Source: Oscheius dolichura
Taxonomy: Eukaryota; Nematoda; Chromadorea; Rhabditida; Rhabditidae
DNA length: 64,000 bases
Assembly (NCBI GenBank): GCA_932521035.1
Contig: OW051497.1
Span: 5,704,001-5,768,000 of the forward strand
Direction of reading: 5' to 3'
Positions 11,444 to 23,140 of the stretch are shown here, piece by piece (within the stretch, counting starts at the first letter, position 1; each line of letters opens with the position of its first letter). The position numbers and the translations under genes are program-made. The notes under the pieces were generated by a model. It ran no database searches. It saw only the letters and a list, made by a program, of their open reading frames with translations, and was not told the origin of the DNA.

Positions 11444-12047
11444 GCAGAAGTGGTGTGGAAAAGATCGGAAAGCATATGAGGATATTTGGAAGGAAAATAT
11501 AGGCAAGAGCATACAAACAAGGGAGGAAATATCTGAGGCATTAACTATATGCTGAAATGCGGTGTTAGGACAGAACAAAGAGCATTCGACTGGAGTACTG
11601 AAGCTACCGGAAAGGCGGCCACGCCACTCAGGTCTACCGGGGAGATTTCCGGTACAGGAAATGGAAGACGGATCGGAAGAGTTGTTGTTTGGGTACAAGT
11701 GGACAGGTTCCGAGCCGGAGGAAATCGCAACCTATCTGCAATGGGAGTCACAGCCAAAAAAGCCTCTAAGCGTGCATCGTAAACAGCCGCCGGGAAAGAC
11801 CGTTCAAATCTGGGAGACGCAAACTAATGGTAAACAATTTCAGGCGAGAAACGGATCGGGCTCCTTACGGCGGCTCCGAGCTTTGCGGAAGCGGGATGTG
11901 TCTTGTTCTCCTGCTAAAAATCGTTGATCGGACAAAAAAGCCGCAAAGAAGCGTGATTTGCAGTCAAGTGACAAGGAGCCGCCTTTTCTGGACAAGGGCC
12001 AGCGGTGCAGAACAAGAGATTATCGTTAAACATGGCCTAATCCACAA
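11444..12047 (+). other. Unclear coding-like stretch, one frame broken by two TGA codons
   Basis: From the ATG at 11444 (MQKWCGKDRKAYEDIWKENI) one frame runs to a TAA near 12047 with TGA at about 11555 and 11925. The middle part (11562-11927) has the longest open stretch and contains FGYKWTGSEPEEIATYLQW and a basic tail; the last part is Lys-rich (KKAAKKRDLQSSDK). The first TGA could be removed by a GC-AG intron starting near 11494; the second has no clean fix. It may be a gene with unusual introns, a decayed gene, or chance. No family recognised. Confidence 0.25.
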
Positions 12048-12567
12048 ACATGAGGTGTTCCGGCTTGTAGGGTGGTCAATTAAAGGAAAAACCTGGTCAT
12101 AACTGTTACTCAAAGAATGGAAAGCATCTAAGGACTGCGCAATGATTCGTGTGCCCTGTCTCGAGAGGCGAGAAATATTAGAATATGCAAACGAGACAAA
12201 AGCACTCGGTGTGCTGAGCAAATGAATCCAATGAGAAACACCTTCACACCTTTTGAAACAATTGATTTCTGATCAATTCAAAGACGGGGTCGTTTTTCGA
12301 CCGGATTTTTTCGTTCGAAAAGTTCCACCCAGACCAAACATCACTTCCTGGTGCTGTAATGTTAGTGCAACTGGTTTTGTGTGTAGTTTGCGATTCACTG
12401 ACCTCTAATACGCTTTTGTTAGGTTTTTTACTTCGCCTATAGGAGTCAATCTATTTTCAGTAGCGTAGGCACAGACTACCAAAAAAAGTTCTAATGGCAG
12501 CTGCAGGATGTTTATGGGCTACTGCGTCTGAATCGCGACATCCTGGAAGCTCATTCGGCACCTTCTT

Positions 12568-13249
12568 ATGGCCTACTGGCTCTCCTTTCTTCTAGCTCTA
12601 CCTATTGGAGCGTTTTGTGGGACTATCCTCAATAGAAACCATTCTGGCAAGATTAGCTACTAATGGAAACACGAACATTTCATAGGGGACAGTCGGGTCT
12701 GGGATGTAATTGTGGCTACGTGTGACGACGAGGGAGCAGGAACGGATGCCTCTGCCTATTTGAAGATATACTACGAAGCCGGACACGATAGCCAAACATT
12801 TATGATGGACAAACCGGGAAGGTTCGTTTCGTCGCTTAGTATTTATTAGCTTTAGGGACGACTTCGAGCAGGGATCACGTGATCACTTCCGATTAATGCT
12901 CAAACAAAGTGATATAGTGAACATGGGGCTCTACTGGTGGCCCGGATTCAGTCTCAGTCAGTCTTGGTGTGTCGATTGGGTAAGGCCACTCTCATCTAGT
13001 GATTTGATCGTACTAGGTTCTCCTGTTAAATGCAGAAACGGAAACTTGTTATGAGGCAATGTTCAACAAGTGGATTCTCCACTACAGGTAACAGAATTTG
13101 AATAAGTAGAGTATTTTTCTAGTGACCCTCCGACATACGCCAGTCGCTTCCACCGCCTTTCCTTTTCCGAGTGTGTCTCTCCCGGCCGTCCTGGAGCTCC
13201 CCGTAGCCGCTTCATCCGTTTTGACGACAAAAAGAGCGCGTTCACATAA
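12568..13249 (+). CDS. Secreted single-PLAT/LH2-domain protein
   Basis: Starts MAYWLSFLLALPIGAFW, a signal peptide. After a short intron (GTGGGA..TCATAG) comes a PLAT (LH2) beta-sandwich: RVWDVIVATCDDEGAGTDAS, then AYLKIYYEAGHDSQTFMMDK, the family block GRDDFEQGSRDHFRL, and the closing WCVDWVLLLNAETETCYEAM with FNKWI. These match the PLAT hallmarks (V-x-T-G-D-x-x-G-A-G-T-D-A-x-V, L-D-x-x-x-x-x-x-F-E-R-G, W-x-x-x-x-V). Four introns, phases consistent. PLAT domains bind lipids or proteins at membranes and are usually part of lipoxygenases, lipases or polycystins; here no enzyme domain follows, only a ~45-residue tail rich in Arg, Ser and Pro. A secreted lipid- or surface-binding role is inferred. 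Confidence 0.75.
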
Positions 13250-13972
13250 TCACCATGTTTTCAAATAAAATTCGTCTTTTTAAATGCTTGTTTGACTTGG
13301 GGCTATTCCTTCCACATCACAAGGTCAACAGATCCATACAAAAGCGAATTTTCAGCTGTGAATAGTTTGCATCGTCGATCACAACAGAACTGTTGTCATC
13401 CCTCTTCTTCTAGCTATGCTGTTTTGGCTTAGGTTCTTTTTATGTTTGAACACGTCTGTTACTACAGGTCTCTAAGCTATTTATTTAAGGAACAGGTAAG
13501 TTGGGGCTAAAACTGTCCCGTCCCTCGGTTGTATCAATGTCTCCTATGAGGTTTTTGAAAGCATTTCATATCTTCTGGTAAGCTAAAGAAATGCGTCCGT
13601 TTCGCTTTCGCTTTCCCTCAAAGTTTCGTTCCGTGACCACTAAAAATCAATTAATCGGATTAGTCTAATACGATTATTTCCTTGATATGGTCGAAGCCTG
13701 ATCAATTTGAATTCCGTGTTTCAGATAATGGCCGCATGCTGTCTTTTATTCTAGAACTTTCCTCTTCTGTACAGCAAAGGTCAGCCGTTGATGGCAGGAA
13801 ACGTTCGCGTCTTCTCCAGCTGTCCACACAGAAACCTCCCTGCCACCGTTGAAAGACGCTTTGCCCCTTCTTGTACCAAAAGACAAAAAACCTTATCTGC
13901 TACACGTGTATATTCTTTTTAATGTCTTTTTCCCCTGATGGATGTCTGATAAGTCGCCATTTAGGGTTAGAC
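13250..13972. other. Intergenic, upstream region of trehalase
   Basis: No exon, repeat or conserved site could be supported. A TTTAGGGTTAG acceptor-like sequence ends two bases before the trehalase ATG, compatible with trans-splicing. Confidence 0.3.
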
Positions 13973-16288
13973 ATGTTGCGGCTGCTCCTCTTCACCCTCC
14001 TTCCCAGTCTCGCAGTATCCTCCAAGATCTCGGCATATAAGCAGGTAGCCGCCGTCCAGAATCCAGTTTATAGTTGTGATGATCAGACCACTAATAATGC
14101 GTAAGTTTCCCTATTCTGCATAATACAAGCGCAATTTCAGGTATATTTATTGTTATGGTAAACTACTAGAGGCAGTCAACTTCCACGAGCTCTATCCTGA
14201 CTCCAAGACCTTCGTAGACATGCCCATGGTCAACGATCCAAGTATGTTTTGTGCTCTATCATATACATTTCGTATCTGGTCACTTCGTTGTTCTTCTGTT
14301 ATCTCTAAAAGTATAAAAAGAATGGGATTTTGATAAGTCAGTCGAAGTTCGAAAACCATAGGATATTTTGAGCATTTTTCTGTGTGGCATGCGTTTTAAA
14401 AAGTTCCAATGACGTTAGACCTAAGCAAACAAATAAATTGCAGATGTCACCATGGCTGCTTTCAATCAAACTTTTCCTGGAGACATCGACTCGATTGACT
14501 CAAAAGCGTTGCAAGACTTTGTTGACAAATACTTCACGGCTCCTGGAACGGAGCTGGATGTCTGTACGCCGCCCGACTGGCAAGAATACCCGCCAAAGTT
14601 GATGACCATTTCTGATCCTGACCTGAAAAATTGGGCTCTTCAGTTGAATGGAATCTGGAAAATTCTTTGCAGAAAGGTCAGTAAACCCTTGCAACCTTAC
14701 ACAAAGAAGATTTCCAGATGAACGAGAAGGTCATGAAGGACTTGGACAAGTATTCTATCATCTATGTTCCTTACAATTTCATTATTCCCGGGGGTAGATT
14801 CCGCGAATTCTACTATTGGGACGCCTATTGGATCATTAAAGGTCTCCTGGTTTGTGACATGACCGAGAGTGTGAAGTCGATGATTCTCAATTTGGCCAAC
14901 ATGGTTGACAAGTAAGGTCATTGCTGGACGCAATACAAGTTTCGATTAAGGTTCGGATTTGTTCCAAACGGAGGAAGGGTCTACTACACCAAAAGATCAC
15001 AGCCGCCCCTTCTCTCGGGGATGGTCTATGACTACTACGAGGCAACCCAGGACTTGGACTTTGTCACCAAAATGCTCCCAACGCTGGAGAAAGAATTCAC
15101 CTTTTGGAAAACACAAAGGCAGATGCCAGTAACTGTCAATGGAAAGACTTACCAAGTCTATCGCTACCACAGTCCTACCAATATGCCCCGGGCTGAATCA
15201 TACGACTTGGATGTTATAAAGGCTGAAAATGTCTCCGACCCATCAACATTCTACAATGTAAGAGTTTCTGTCAGGTTTAAACATAATTGTACTTCAGCAC
15301 GTCGCCTCTGCTGCCGAGTCTGGCTGGGATTTTTCCTCACGCTGGTTTGCTGATAAGAGCACATTCCAGGACATCGAAACAACCAATATTGCTCCCATTG
15401 ATCTCAACTCTTTTATCTGCTGGAACATGGACATTATGGAGTTCTTGTATGAGCAGACTGGTATCTCGTGATATGGGGCAGAGGATAATCAATGTTCAGG
15501 CAATTTCACCCAAGCTAATGACTACAGGACAACTAGAGCAGAATTCAGAGATATAGTAACCAATGTCTTCTACAATTCAACTGACGGAACCTGGTACGAC
15601 TACAACATCCGTACCCAAAAGCACAACTTGGGATTCTACCCCGCCACGGCTGTCCCTCTCTTCACTAACTGCTACAATACTCTAGACCAGATCAAATCGG
15701 AGAAGCTTTACGTGTTTATGCAGGTAGAACGTCTTCGAGACCCCCTTGAAAACCCTTCAGAATAACCACGTCTTCGAGTACCCATCAGGAATCCCCACCT
15801 CAATGTTAAATGGATCTACAGAACAGTGGGATTTCCCTAATGGATGGAGTCCCTTGAACCACATGATCATCGAGGGGCTTCGAAAGAGTCAGAACCCGCA
15901 GATGCAGGATCAGGTTGCCCCTATTTAAAAACCTGAGCAACGCCATTGTTTTCAGGCTTTCAGCATTGCTCAGAAATGGGTTATGGGTAATTATCGAGTA
16001 TGGAAGGAGACGGGTCACATGTACGAGAAATACAATGTCATTGGGACATATCCCCAACCTGGGTCTGGTGGAGAGTATAATGTTCAGGTGAGATTAGTCT
16101 GCACCTGTTGTACTAAATATTAATTACAGGACGGTTTTGGCTGGACAAATGGCGCTATTTTGGATCTCCTTTACACGTATAACGACAGGATCAAGAATAC
16201 TGGCGAGCCTGTAGACCAGCCAAAATCGAGTCGACCACTCGCCATCCTTCCCCTTTTACCAGTGTTTTTACTCAATTATTTTATGTAA
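13973..16288 (+). CDS. Trehalase (GH37), secreted and probably GPI-anchored
   Basis: Hydrolyses trehalose, the main nematode blood and storage sugar, to two glucose molecules. The protein begins MLRLLLFTLLPSLAVSS (signal peptide). Trehalase signature 1, PGGRFREFYYWDAYW, lies in the exon at about 14790-14830, and signature 2, QWDFPNGWSP, near 15827-15856. Other conserved blocks are NLANMVDKFGFVPNGGRVYY, RAESYD, DLNSFICWNMDIMEF and DGFGWTNGAILDLL. The C-terminus after a Ser/Arg-rich linker is purely hydrophobic (LAILPLLPVFLLNYFM), the pattern of a GPI-attachment signal. About ten exons, introns 38-60 bases except the second. C. elegans has several tre paralogues; membrane-bound intestinal or hypodermal location is typical. 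Confidence 0.92.
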
Positions 16289-16549
16289 ATATTGTTATTA
16301 AATATTGTCATTAATTTTAGAAAGATTTTATGAGATCACATTACGGGAGATCGTAGTTATTAAATTAAATTAAAGGGTAGACTTTAGGGAATGAATTGTG
16401 GATAAAAACTGAATATTATAACGGAAGGTATACAAAAGCAGTTCCCTGGGGTGGAAAAAAATTGAGCCTATCCAGTAGGCAGTGCTTAATTGGATACTAA
16501 AATACGTTCCTAGAACCGGTGAATTGGAGGGCAGCGATGTAATTGCTAG

Positions 16550-19500
16550 CTAAGAAATGGCTCCTTTGTGGGTAAGAAATTCCATAAGTGTTTCAATTTC
16601 CAGATTGATGTTGGCAGTGGCACGACGGATCCTTTGGGCGATTTCATCTGTTTCACAGTCGTCAAAGGATCTTCCACAAAAGGAGGCAACCATTGCCTGA
16701 GCCTGGGCATCCTCACTAAAAAGAACACTATCTGTAGAACAAAAAAGGAAGGGAAGATGTTAACTATCCAAAAAGACATAAAATAAATAAAGAAACACAA
16801 AATGTTTTAGTTTGGATTTGAGTTGGTTAGCTATTGAGAGGAACGAAGGACCACATGCGTCATGCTGCCAAAGCGTGTGTTCGAAAAAGGAAAGGTGAGA
16901 AGAGGATAGCAGTGGAGAAGGTGCCCGATGGGCAACTGTTCTCAAAAAGAAAACATGCAGGGATGCGACAGAATAGCGAAGCGTATACCTGGCCACTGAC
17001 ACATGGCTTCCATTCTTCTTGCTGTCGTGAGAGCTTCGCATTAGTTTTTCTTTTAGTTCGAACAAGTCGATGAATGACCTTCTCTTGGACGGTGTGGACC
17101 TGATCTTGTGAGGGGTCGCAGTCAAATCCAACTTAATACTTTACGTCTTCACCCCTACTTTCAATACTGTACCTGTTTCAATGCGTCGTTCAAATCTCCG
17201 CATTTGATTCTCAGTTCAGAGAAGTGTAGAATTGTATTTTTGACTATTTCGTGTATTTCCGCGACCCAGAACTTCATAGACAGCCCTAATGCTCTGCGAC
17301 ACTCGTTGATGAATGATTGAGACTGGGCGACGGCCTGTGGGAGAGGGTACTCTAATATCATAATGAGCAGTACCTTGTCCAGATTATGGTTGTTCCACAG
17401 CTGTAGATAATCCCCTTTATGGTCAACATTCGGCGACCAGTCCATTATGGAACACCAATCTTTCATTAGCAACGGCTCGACCTGAACTTGATATTAATCT
17501 CTGGAACCAAGCTTTTTTTGTAGCCCCAATGGGCCTGGCCTTGAAATTTATTGGTTTGACTACTGGCTAGCCGCGAGCTGTCTTTGTTTGCCCTAATGGA
17601 GCTGTTATAATATAAGAGAGAGGAGAGGGCATGCTGTAATTTGAAACGCTCCAAGCCATTGCGGAAATGGCACTATGAACTGCTTCGATTTGTAAAAGCA
17701 TATCACCTTTATGCCGGCCTGGAGCATGCAGAGGATCCCTTGCTTTGTGTAGAGGTCGCCCCTGTTCAGATGCGGGTAGAGGAATTTAATGGTCATCTTG
17801 ACGTCAACTTTCTTCACTTCCTTACGGATCTGAAAAATTGTTTACTGTATTTGGAAGGACCAGTAATCTACTTTGCTTAGGAGAAGACCCAGTAACTTGG
17901 CGCAGCTCTTGTTACTCTTACATTCGTCGACAACCTCACACTTGGGCTCGCAATCTTGATGAAAGCAGGGCGACTTGGAGACAAAGACAATAATCTCGTA
18001 AAGGTCTACCTGGAACAGCTGGCTATAACAACAAGTGAAAGAGTCTCACCGAGTATTTTGATATGAGGTCGAATAAGGCGCAGAGCAGCTGCTCCTCTAC
18101 ATGGGGCTCGGCCTTCGAGTCGTGATAAAAGTCACCGCGATAGAAATAATCTTCGCCTAAAAGAAGGGAACAGTTTAACATGCGGGATTCACAGCACTTT
18201 TCTCACCAACGAGTGTTACTATAAGTCCACTGCTCTCATGTTTATGCTCCAAAAAGCATTGCTGAACATGTTTAGGCACACTGAACTTAGAAGAACCATT
18301 TGTACAATCTCCACAACATTTACACCTTAACATTGCGTGTAAACCAACCGATACCGACGCTTTTACCTAGATGAGCAAAATTCATAAACCGTCCGGCAGG
18401 GGCACTCCTTCTTGACACACTGCTTCTTGTTCTTCGCACAGTTGCATCCTTGTGTGGGCTTGGCGGTCTTCACAACACGTTTCTGAGGCTCCTGAACAGG
18501 AAAACTGATCTTTAAATGGCAAAAAACACCTTATTTTTGCAGATTTGCTTGCAGGCACATAGTTTGCTACATCCTTCCTTCATCTTCAGGCAATCGCATC
18601 TTTCGCTCTTCTGGCAGGCGTTCTTCGCAGGTTTCGCAGGGTCCACTTCGCAGCTGCACTTGCATATTGCCTGGTTTAGGCAGTCTCCTCGATATCTGAA
18701 CGTAAAAAAGTTGGAATGGAATCCCCTCGAGACCATGTTACATTTTAATTTTCTAGGGGCATTTTCATGGCCCCACTAATTGTCAGTAATTATATGTTGG
18801 CTATGTGAAGCCTCTTTTGGTCTCTCCCGGTTAATTAGCAGTGGTCAGCTTCGATCAATAGGTAGGCTGTTCAGACAGCCAGCTGCCGTCGCCTAATTAT
18901 TAATATTATCGACGAGACCCTCGAAAAGGGGCTTTCCATTGCACACAATGCGACCGTAATTGCCGACACATCAGGCGAACAGCTCTCTCTTCGAGTGCGA
19001 GAGCCACAGATTGCATGCCGCTTGCGCGCGCGATTGTGGTCATTCCAAAGGAGAAGACGGCGAAAGGGACTGCGAGCGGCACCGGCAAAGTCGTTTACGC
19101 AATTCCTGGGTCGTTAGAAGGTCGCAGAAATAATGTCATTTCCTTACTTCCGAAATGCGACGCCTTCTGAGAATAAATGAGACGACTTATCTTCGATGTC
19201 AATTGCTATTATTGGGGTTAAAGAATCTCGGCTATTATTATCCATAAATATCAACATAAACAGCGTAATGCGCCCCTTCTACGTCAGTTGGAGAAGCTTA
19301 TCTGTTCCCCATACACCCTATCGAGGCTAAATCTGAGTTTGACGTACGATAAAAAAGGGTATCCGTCAAATATTGGAGGATATGGATGAGTTTCGCGATT
19401 AGCATACTCCCAAAAGCGCTGATATATGACCAGCATGAAGGGTTCCCCTGGGTACGTTCGGCACAACCCAACATTCCAATAGTATAGGCTGAATATCAAA

Positions 19501-19875
19501 AGATGATGACCGTACCTCGTACTTTCGCAGTGTTCGTCACATGTCTTCCGAGCGGCCATACATGGACAGGTGTCAGCACTGCATCTGGAAACGGACAGGA
19601 CATATTTCTAGTGACATATGCTAATATGAATATTTCAAAGGCCTCCATTTGCGTTTCAATTCCCTGTTGCCGTCTTTAAGTGCGCCGAAAACGTCAATGG
19701 AGCAATATGGATAATGTGTATGGGGTGTGTGGGTTAAAGCAGAACCCTTTCGGCTTTCATCGGATCAGCAGCCGGCTAAGTCTCGCCGACTCCTCGCCGG
19801 TTAATTAACTCACCTGCTCTGCGAGGCTGCGCATTCACAGCAAAAGTTGTTGGCTCTGCTCATTTCACTCGTCAT
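16550..19875 (-). CDS. CXC zinc-module protein fused to AID/APOBEC-like cytidine deaminase
   Basis: Ten upstream exons (19814-19875, 19516-19584, 18530-18695, 18367-18491, 18207-18325, 18050-18156, 17872-18009, 17707-17829, 17374-17481, 17173-17334) have phases that close exactly. Residues ~12-150 are cysteine-rich CXC (tesmin/MSL2-like) modules: CSADTCPCMAARKTCDEHC, CDCLKMKEGCSKLCACKQIC, GCNCAKNKKQCVKKECPC, CKCCGDC. A deaminase core follows: HVE at ~199-201 and, 28 residues on, SPCFHQDC (PC at 230-231, Cys236), fitting the zinc motif HxE-x(23-28)-PC-x(2-4)-C. The Glu would be the proton shuttle and the His and Cys residues the Zn ligands. Downstream KFLYPHL, LCMLQAGIK and a Trp-rich segment resemble the late AID/APOBEC strands. 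A helical C-terminal region (17099 to 16550) ends at TAG; the junction near 16995 is unresolved. Start: ATG shortly after a GTTCTTTTAG acceptor. Role (DNA/RNA C-to-U editing or mutation) is inferred. Confidence 0.78.
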
Positions 19876-21149
19876 GGCTACGAAGAGCCCTACCCTAAAA
19901 GAACTATGCGAATGAGATTTGGAGAAAAAAAGGAGAGGAGAGGGTGAAATGAGAAACTCAAAACAATTGAGCATCCAGGCCGTTGGGGGTAAAATTGAAC
20001 AAATCTCTATTGACAGGGGGCGAGTCCACGTCCTTCAATTGGGCTGACTTGTCAAATGCTGACACATGCACATTTCCAGGAATAGAAATTAATGCGTATC
20101 TAACTTAAAATTGAGAATACGTGAACTTCTTTTGTTAGTAAAAAAACACTGTAAAAATAACAGTAAATTGAAGGTTTAAATTGAAATAATTAAATTAATA
20201 GAGAAAGGGGTGTCAATTTTGGTTAATAATTAAATGGGAATGAACAGGATAGCGTTCATTTCAGGTGGGCGAGGGCGATGGCCGGCAGTCCGGGGGTTCT
20301 TCGATTAGCAGCCATGTTAAGCCCGAAGGCGGGGTCTTATATTGGCTCGCTGCCAGCTCGCACTGACCACACATATGATTAACCAAATGAGGCTTTTAAA
20401 CAGTAAATCAGTGCTGAAACTATATCGTAAACCAAACATTAGAAGAACATTTGCGTTGGAAGTGCAGCCATTCTCCTATATGGGCGGAATGAATTTAAGC
20501 GCGTTCAGTGGACTCTAAGAGTTCACGCCTAAGAAGACGGAGGAAGAAGACAGGCAACCAGAGAGTCTGCATAATGTTGGTCTAAATGAGCAGGTACCCA
20601 GATTTGCTTTTGGCTTGAGCTACGCTTAAATTTGCATAAGTGAAGCAGTGTTAATTAAAGTAATTTACCTATTCGACGTTCGCAATGACAGCTAATTTGC
20701 GCAATTGCGGCTGGCACTTCTCTTAATAAGCAGCTTATTCGGCGATGCTCTAAGTTCTTTGCCCTTCGGGCGGCCGAGTGATAAAATATTAAAAAGATGA
20801 ATGGACATCTTTTACACGAGCACTTTGTCGTCAGTTTTATTAGTACGGATAAGACGATCAATTCTATCGTTCTGCATATCAAGCTGTTGTTCTCGGGAAG
20901 TTCAATATAAAGAATGGCTCGATTCCCGCATTAAGCTTTTTTACAGGTGTCCAGCTTATAATTGAACATTAACCAAGGACAGCGCGGGCGTTTTCGATCC
21001 AGAACGAGTTTTTGCCTTATACACAGCTATCCGCAGCTTAACAACTGCTGTCAGCGCCTTGTTTTGGCCGGCTTTGTCTGTGTCTAATCGTAGCCATCTA
21101 CTGTCCTTCTGTATTGTGTCACTTCCTGATTTGTCTGTTTCCTTTGCAG
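19876..21149. other. Intergenic region upstream of two divergent genes
   Basis: Lies between the start of the CXC-deaminase gene (-) and the start of a cysteine-rich secreted protein gene (+), so it should hold both promoters. AT-rich around 20100-20240 and 20630-20700. Open frames are short and unsupported. Confidence 0.3.
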
Positions 21150-22132
21150 ATGTGGGTTGCTTTAATAGTTTTTGGTTCCTTGTTCTCCTCATCCTTTGCT
21201 TCCTCGGTCAACAAACAATGTCGTGAACTTCTTCAGTGCACAATTAAGCAGAAGTGTGTAAATGTGAGTAATAACTTTTTCTGAAGACATTACAGTAGCC
21301 GTATCAATAAAATGAACAAGCGAATTGCACTGGAAACAGCTGTCATTAACCCAGAAGGGGCCGCGATGCTTATCGGCGGGTTATGATGCCCCAAATGGAT
21401 AATTTCAGCTTCCTTGGCTCGTTGATAAAATGGAAGGGCGGGAAGTGAATGTCCAAATGTACAACGACATAGACTCTGTGAGTTTTTAAGCGTTTTGGTA
21501 GAATCTTTTGAAGTAAGGAGGTAGTCTTGAAAAACAGAAAGATTATGTAGTTGCCAAACCGGAAGGCCGTTTGAGGCGACGGACTACGGCTGCATCTTCA
21601 CTGTTGGCTGTTTGGAAGAATGCAACAAGTGCCCCCTTTGCAACAACAGCAAACTGCAAGTCGTCGAGATTCTCAGTGGCACCAAGATTACCGACGACAG
21701 TGAGTTGACCCAAAAATCCTGCAAATCTAATGTGTTTCAGTGGAGTGTCCAAGCCTTTTAAAGTGCGCAACTGAGTGTGTGGCCAAGTCTGCGGACGACC
21801 TCACCATGATCAACCACTGCCTGAGACACACCTGCGCCTATCACTGTTTCGACGGGTACACTGCGAGGGTACAGAATAATAATGGGTACATTATAGCTCT
21901 TGCCCAAAGTGCTCAGCGTTCGTTACAAGAATCTTCAATCAAATGTGTGTGTCAGGAAATTTCCGAAAGATTACCAAAAACTTCCAGGCAAGAGCAGTCA
22001 AATTTAATAAAAGAATACAATTCTTTACAGGGTCAATGCTACGAGATGTTCAAGGAAATTGTCTACTCAAAGTTCAAGCCTCAATTCGACAACGCGGGTA
22101 CTAAGCCAGCCATCGGACCTCGACAACTGTGA
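21150..22132 (+). CDS. Cysteine-rich secreted protein, family unknown
   Basis: Starts MWVALIVFGSLFSSSFASSV, a signal peptide, with a CCTTTGCAG acceptor directly before the ATG (trans-splice style). The mature part has paired cysteines: CRELLQCTIKQKC, then after a skipped ~145-base intron LPWLVDKMEGREVNVQMYND, and next a dense block DYGCIFTVGCLEECNKCPLC, ECPSLLKCATEC, HCLRHTCAYHC and later CVCQEISERL. One junction (around 21482) needs a weak GTTTTT donor four bases past a better-looking GTGAGT to keep the cysteine frame, so the exon edge is uncertain. The spacing recalls nematode small secreted cysteine-rich families, but I cannot assign a known domain. No membrane segment besides the signal peptide. 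Confidence 0.6.
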
Positions 22133-23140
22133 TCTTCAGTGGTTTTCTATTAATTATTTAAGGAATAAATAGATATGTATCTCAAAGTGTTAGAAAAAAA
22201 AGACCAAAAAATGGATTTGTTGCGTCGTCGATCCGCCATTCAAACATAAATCATGATTGCCTGTGGAATCTGCCGCGGCTGTCGTGCAAATCCCAGTTTT
22301 TAGGAAAAGAAAACTGTGACGCGTTAGTGAAACAGCTGAGCCTTTGTCTCCATTCCTTTCTCTCACCAATCCGTAATCGGCGCAGTGGACGAGTTGCCTG
22401 GATTCCCGAGGCTCCGCCGCAGTTCAGTTTTCAAGATGCCCAAGACTGTCATCACAACCGAAAGGTCTCGAAAACTACGTCCACGTGTGGATGTCAGCGG
22501 AAGTATTCCCGCGACAAAGTGTCAATTTCGAAGAGCATTAAAAGAGACACGCATGATGAACGCTCGATCGCTAAGAGAGTTGCGGTCTTCAGGCTATAAA
22601 CTTAATTTTTTCGTCGCAGCGAGCGGAGAATCTCAAAGGAAACTGTGGATATGACTAATCGTTGTAGGAAAACTGTCGGCTACCCTTTTGTCAAAAAGGA
22701 AGTCTTCGAAGTTGAAATATTGCTTGTTAGCAGGTTTTTGCGGAGGTTTCGAACTATTCAGGTTGCCGCATACGAAAAGGCTACCTCAATAAGTTTTGTC
22801 ACTTTGCTGCCTTCGAGATTTGAGATCGCATTTTAAGAATGAAACTAGTGTTGTTATAGAAGAGCTATAAGCAAGAGCCGCATTGAGGGCGAGTTTGTTT
22901 AGTTTCCCGTAACCTACGGACAATGATGACAGTAATTAATGAAGGGAAGTAAATGACTTGTCACCTCATCTTGCTTACTAACGTGACCATAAAACGCTGG
23001 ATTTAAATTACACAACCTCATTGTTCGGCTTCGGCTATCACCCGGACGGATTCGGCTCACTGGTTTTTTCTTCGCCGCGGGGTCCGCCCTCTTAAAGTTC
23101 CTTAAAAGCCGATCAAACCTGGGGCTATCAGCTGCTCGTT
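22133..23140. other. Intergenic with one weak small ORF
   Basis: A 73-codon frame begins at ATG 22436 (MPKTVITTERSRKLRPRVDV) behind a TTTTCAAG sequence and ends at 22654; it is Arg/Ser-rich with no known domain and no clear intron. It may be a small nuclear protein or noise. The rest should contain the collagen promoter; nothing else supported. Confidence 0.25.

Noticed and set aside
11444-12047. Selenoprotein reading of the two TGA codons
   Set aside because: Nematodes are generally known for very few selenoproteins, no Cys-homologue pattern and no SECIS-like hairpin could be identified.
18868-18883. 6-bp stem with 4-base loop (GGCTGT..ACAGCC)
   Set aside because: Stem this short is common by chance and lies inside an intron.
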